Below, in pieces: positions 37,880 to 38,145 of a DNA stretch of 38,145 nt. Under the pieces are notes generated by a model. That model did not search any database. It was not told where the DNA came from and was given only the letters and a program-made list of their open reading frames with translations. Within the stretch, counting starts at the first letter, position 1. Every line of letters begins with the position of its first letter. The translations under genes were made by a program, and so were the position numbers. Source of the DNA: Streptomyces sp. RP5T (GTDB taxonomy: Bacteria > Actinomycetota > Actinomycetes > Streptomycetales > Streptomycetaceae); contig NZ_RSAJ01000016.1 of the NCBI RefSeq assembly GCF_003933965.1, forward strand, positions 1 to 38,145. Direction: 5' to 3'.

Positions 37880-38145
37880 ATGGACCCGAACAACCGGGGA
37901 GCCGAGGAGTACGGCCATGACGACGACGGCGGCTCGCCGCGTCAGCGGCCTCCCAGGGACTCCCTGACATCCGAATTCGGCCAGCACACGCCCGCACTCG
38001 CCCGCACCGCGCAGTTGGTCGCCGGCGACTTCCTGCTCACCGTCAACCCCGTCGACGGCAGCGAGATAGAGGCCTGCCCGCCCGGCGAGCGGCCCGGACG
38101 GCCCGAGAAGTTCGGCACCGCGGAACGCGCCGAAGTGGACCGCGC
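37880..38145 (+). CDS. Unidentified protein, 3' end outside window
   Basis: ATG 37880 opens a frame that is still open at the last base (88 codons). SD-like GGGGGG lies at 37865-37870. The N-terminus is acidic and polar (MDPNNRGAEEYGHDDDGG), followed by DSLTSEFGQHTPALARTAQLVAGD and LLTVNPVDGSEIEACPPGERP. Codon use is normal for the genome, which supports it being real. I do not recognise a family from this part; an ATP-binding protein is what I vaguely recall at this place in S. coelicolor. A 6-bp palindrome (37692-37709) and TA-rich boxes around 37735-37759 lie in its 229-nt upstream gap. Confidence 0.8.
   Translation, partial: MDPNNRGAEEYGHDDDGGSPRQRPPRDSLTSEFGQHTPALARTAQLVAGDFLLTVNPVDGSEIEACPPGERPGRPEKFGTAERAEVDR

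Overview
The window is high-GC, actinomycete chromosomal DNA, almost certainly from a Streptomyces: strong third-position G/C bias, GTG and TTG starts, and a gene order (lysA, hom, thrC, thrB, rho, LCP protein, rpmE, prfA, prmC, Sua5, phosphatase-like, glyA, GlcNAc-1-P transferase, atpIBEFHAGDC, chiC-chiR-chiS, PduO, ABC/TetR, 3-hydroxyacyl-CoA dehydrogenase, STAS) that matches, from memory, the core region around SCO5353-SCO5388 of S. coelicolor. No tRNA, rRNA, CRISPR array, insertion sequence or prophage was seen.

Layout. 1-2486: the 3' part of polyphosphate kinase (ppk) and an overlapping gene that appears chimeric: it begins as a CHAD-domain protein (the usual partner of ppk) and ends as the ArgS-like anticodon-binding protein normally found upstream of lysA. 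2503-7588: lysine/threonine branch of aspartate-family biosynthesis (lysA, hom, thrC, thrB). 7589-10088: rho with a long leader and a strong terminator. 10156-11970: a secreted S1 protease with C-terminal FG-GAP/VCBS repeats. 12178-13284: an LCP cell-wall ligase. 13425-17072: a translation-linked run (L31, RF1, its methylase PrmC, Sua5/TsaC-type tRNA threonylcarbamoylation enzyme) ending in a phosphatase-like protein. 17217-19895: a divergent serine hydroxymethyltransferase and a polyprenyl-phosphate GlcNAc-1-P transferase. 20203-27996: the complete F1Fo ATP synthase cluster. 28139-32646: a DUF2550 protein, then on the minus strand a chitinase and its two-component system. 32795-37650: membrane protein, cobalamin adenosyltransferase, an ABC-2 exporter with divergent TetR regulator, 3-hydroxyacyl-CoA dehydrogenase and a STAS protein. 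37880-38145: the start of an unidentified gene that runs off the window.

Most of the window is housekeeping. The best leads are: (1) the CHAD/anticodon-binding fusion at about 2085-2109, which marks a genome rearrangement or an assembly join; (2) a diverged in-frame second copy of the 3' end of the phosphatase-like gene just behind its stop codon, with mainly synonymous differences, resembling a scar of allele replacement; (3) proteins that keep their fold but lack a key residue: the phosphatase-like protein has Ser for the nucleophilic Cys, the SHMT paralogue has His-His for the active-site Tyr-Tyr, and the STAS protein has Ala at the usual phospho-Ser; (4) a terminator-like structure inside the ATP synthase cluster between atpD and atpC, plus two Crp-like palindromes upstream of atpI. 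I found no clearly new multi-gene system.
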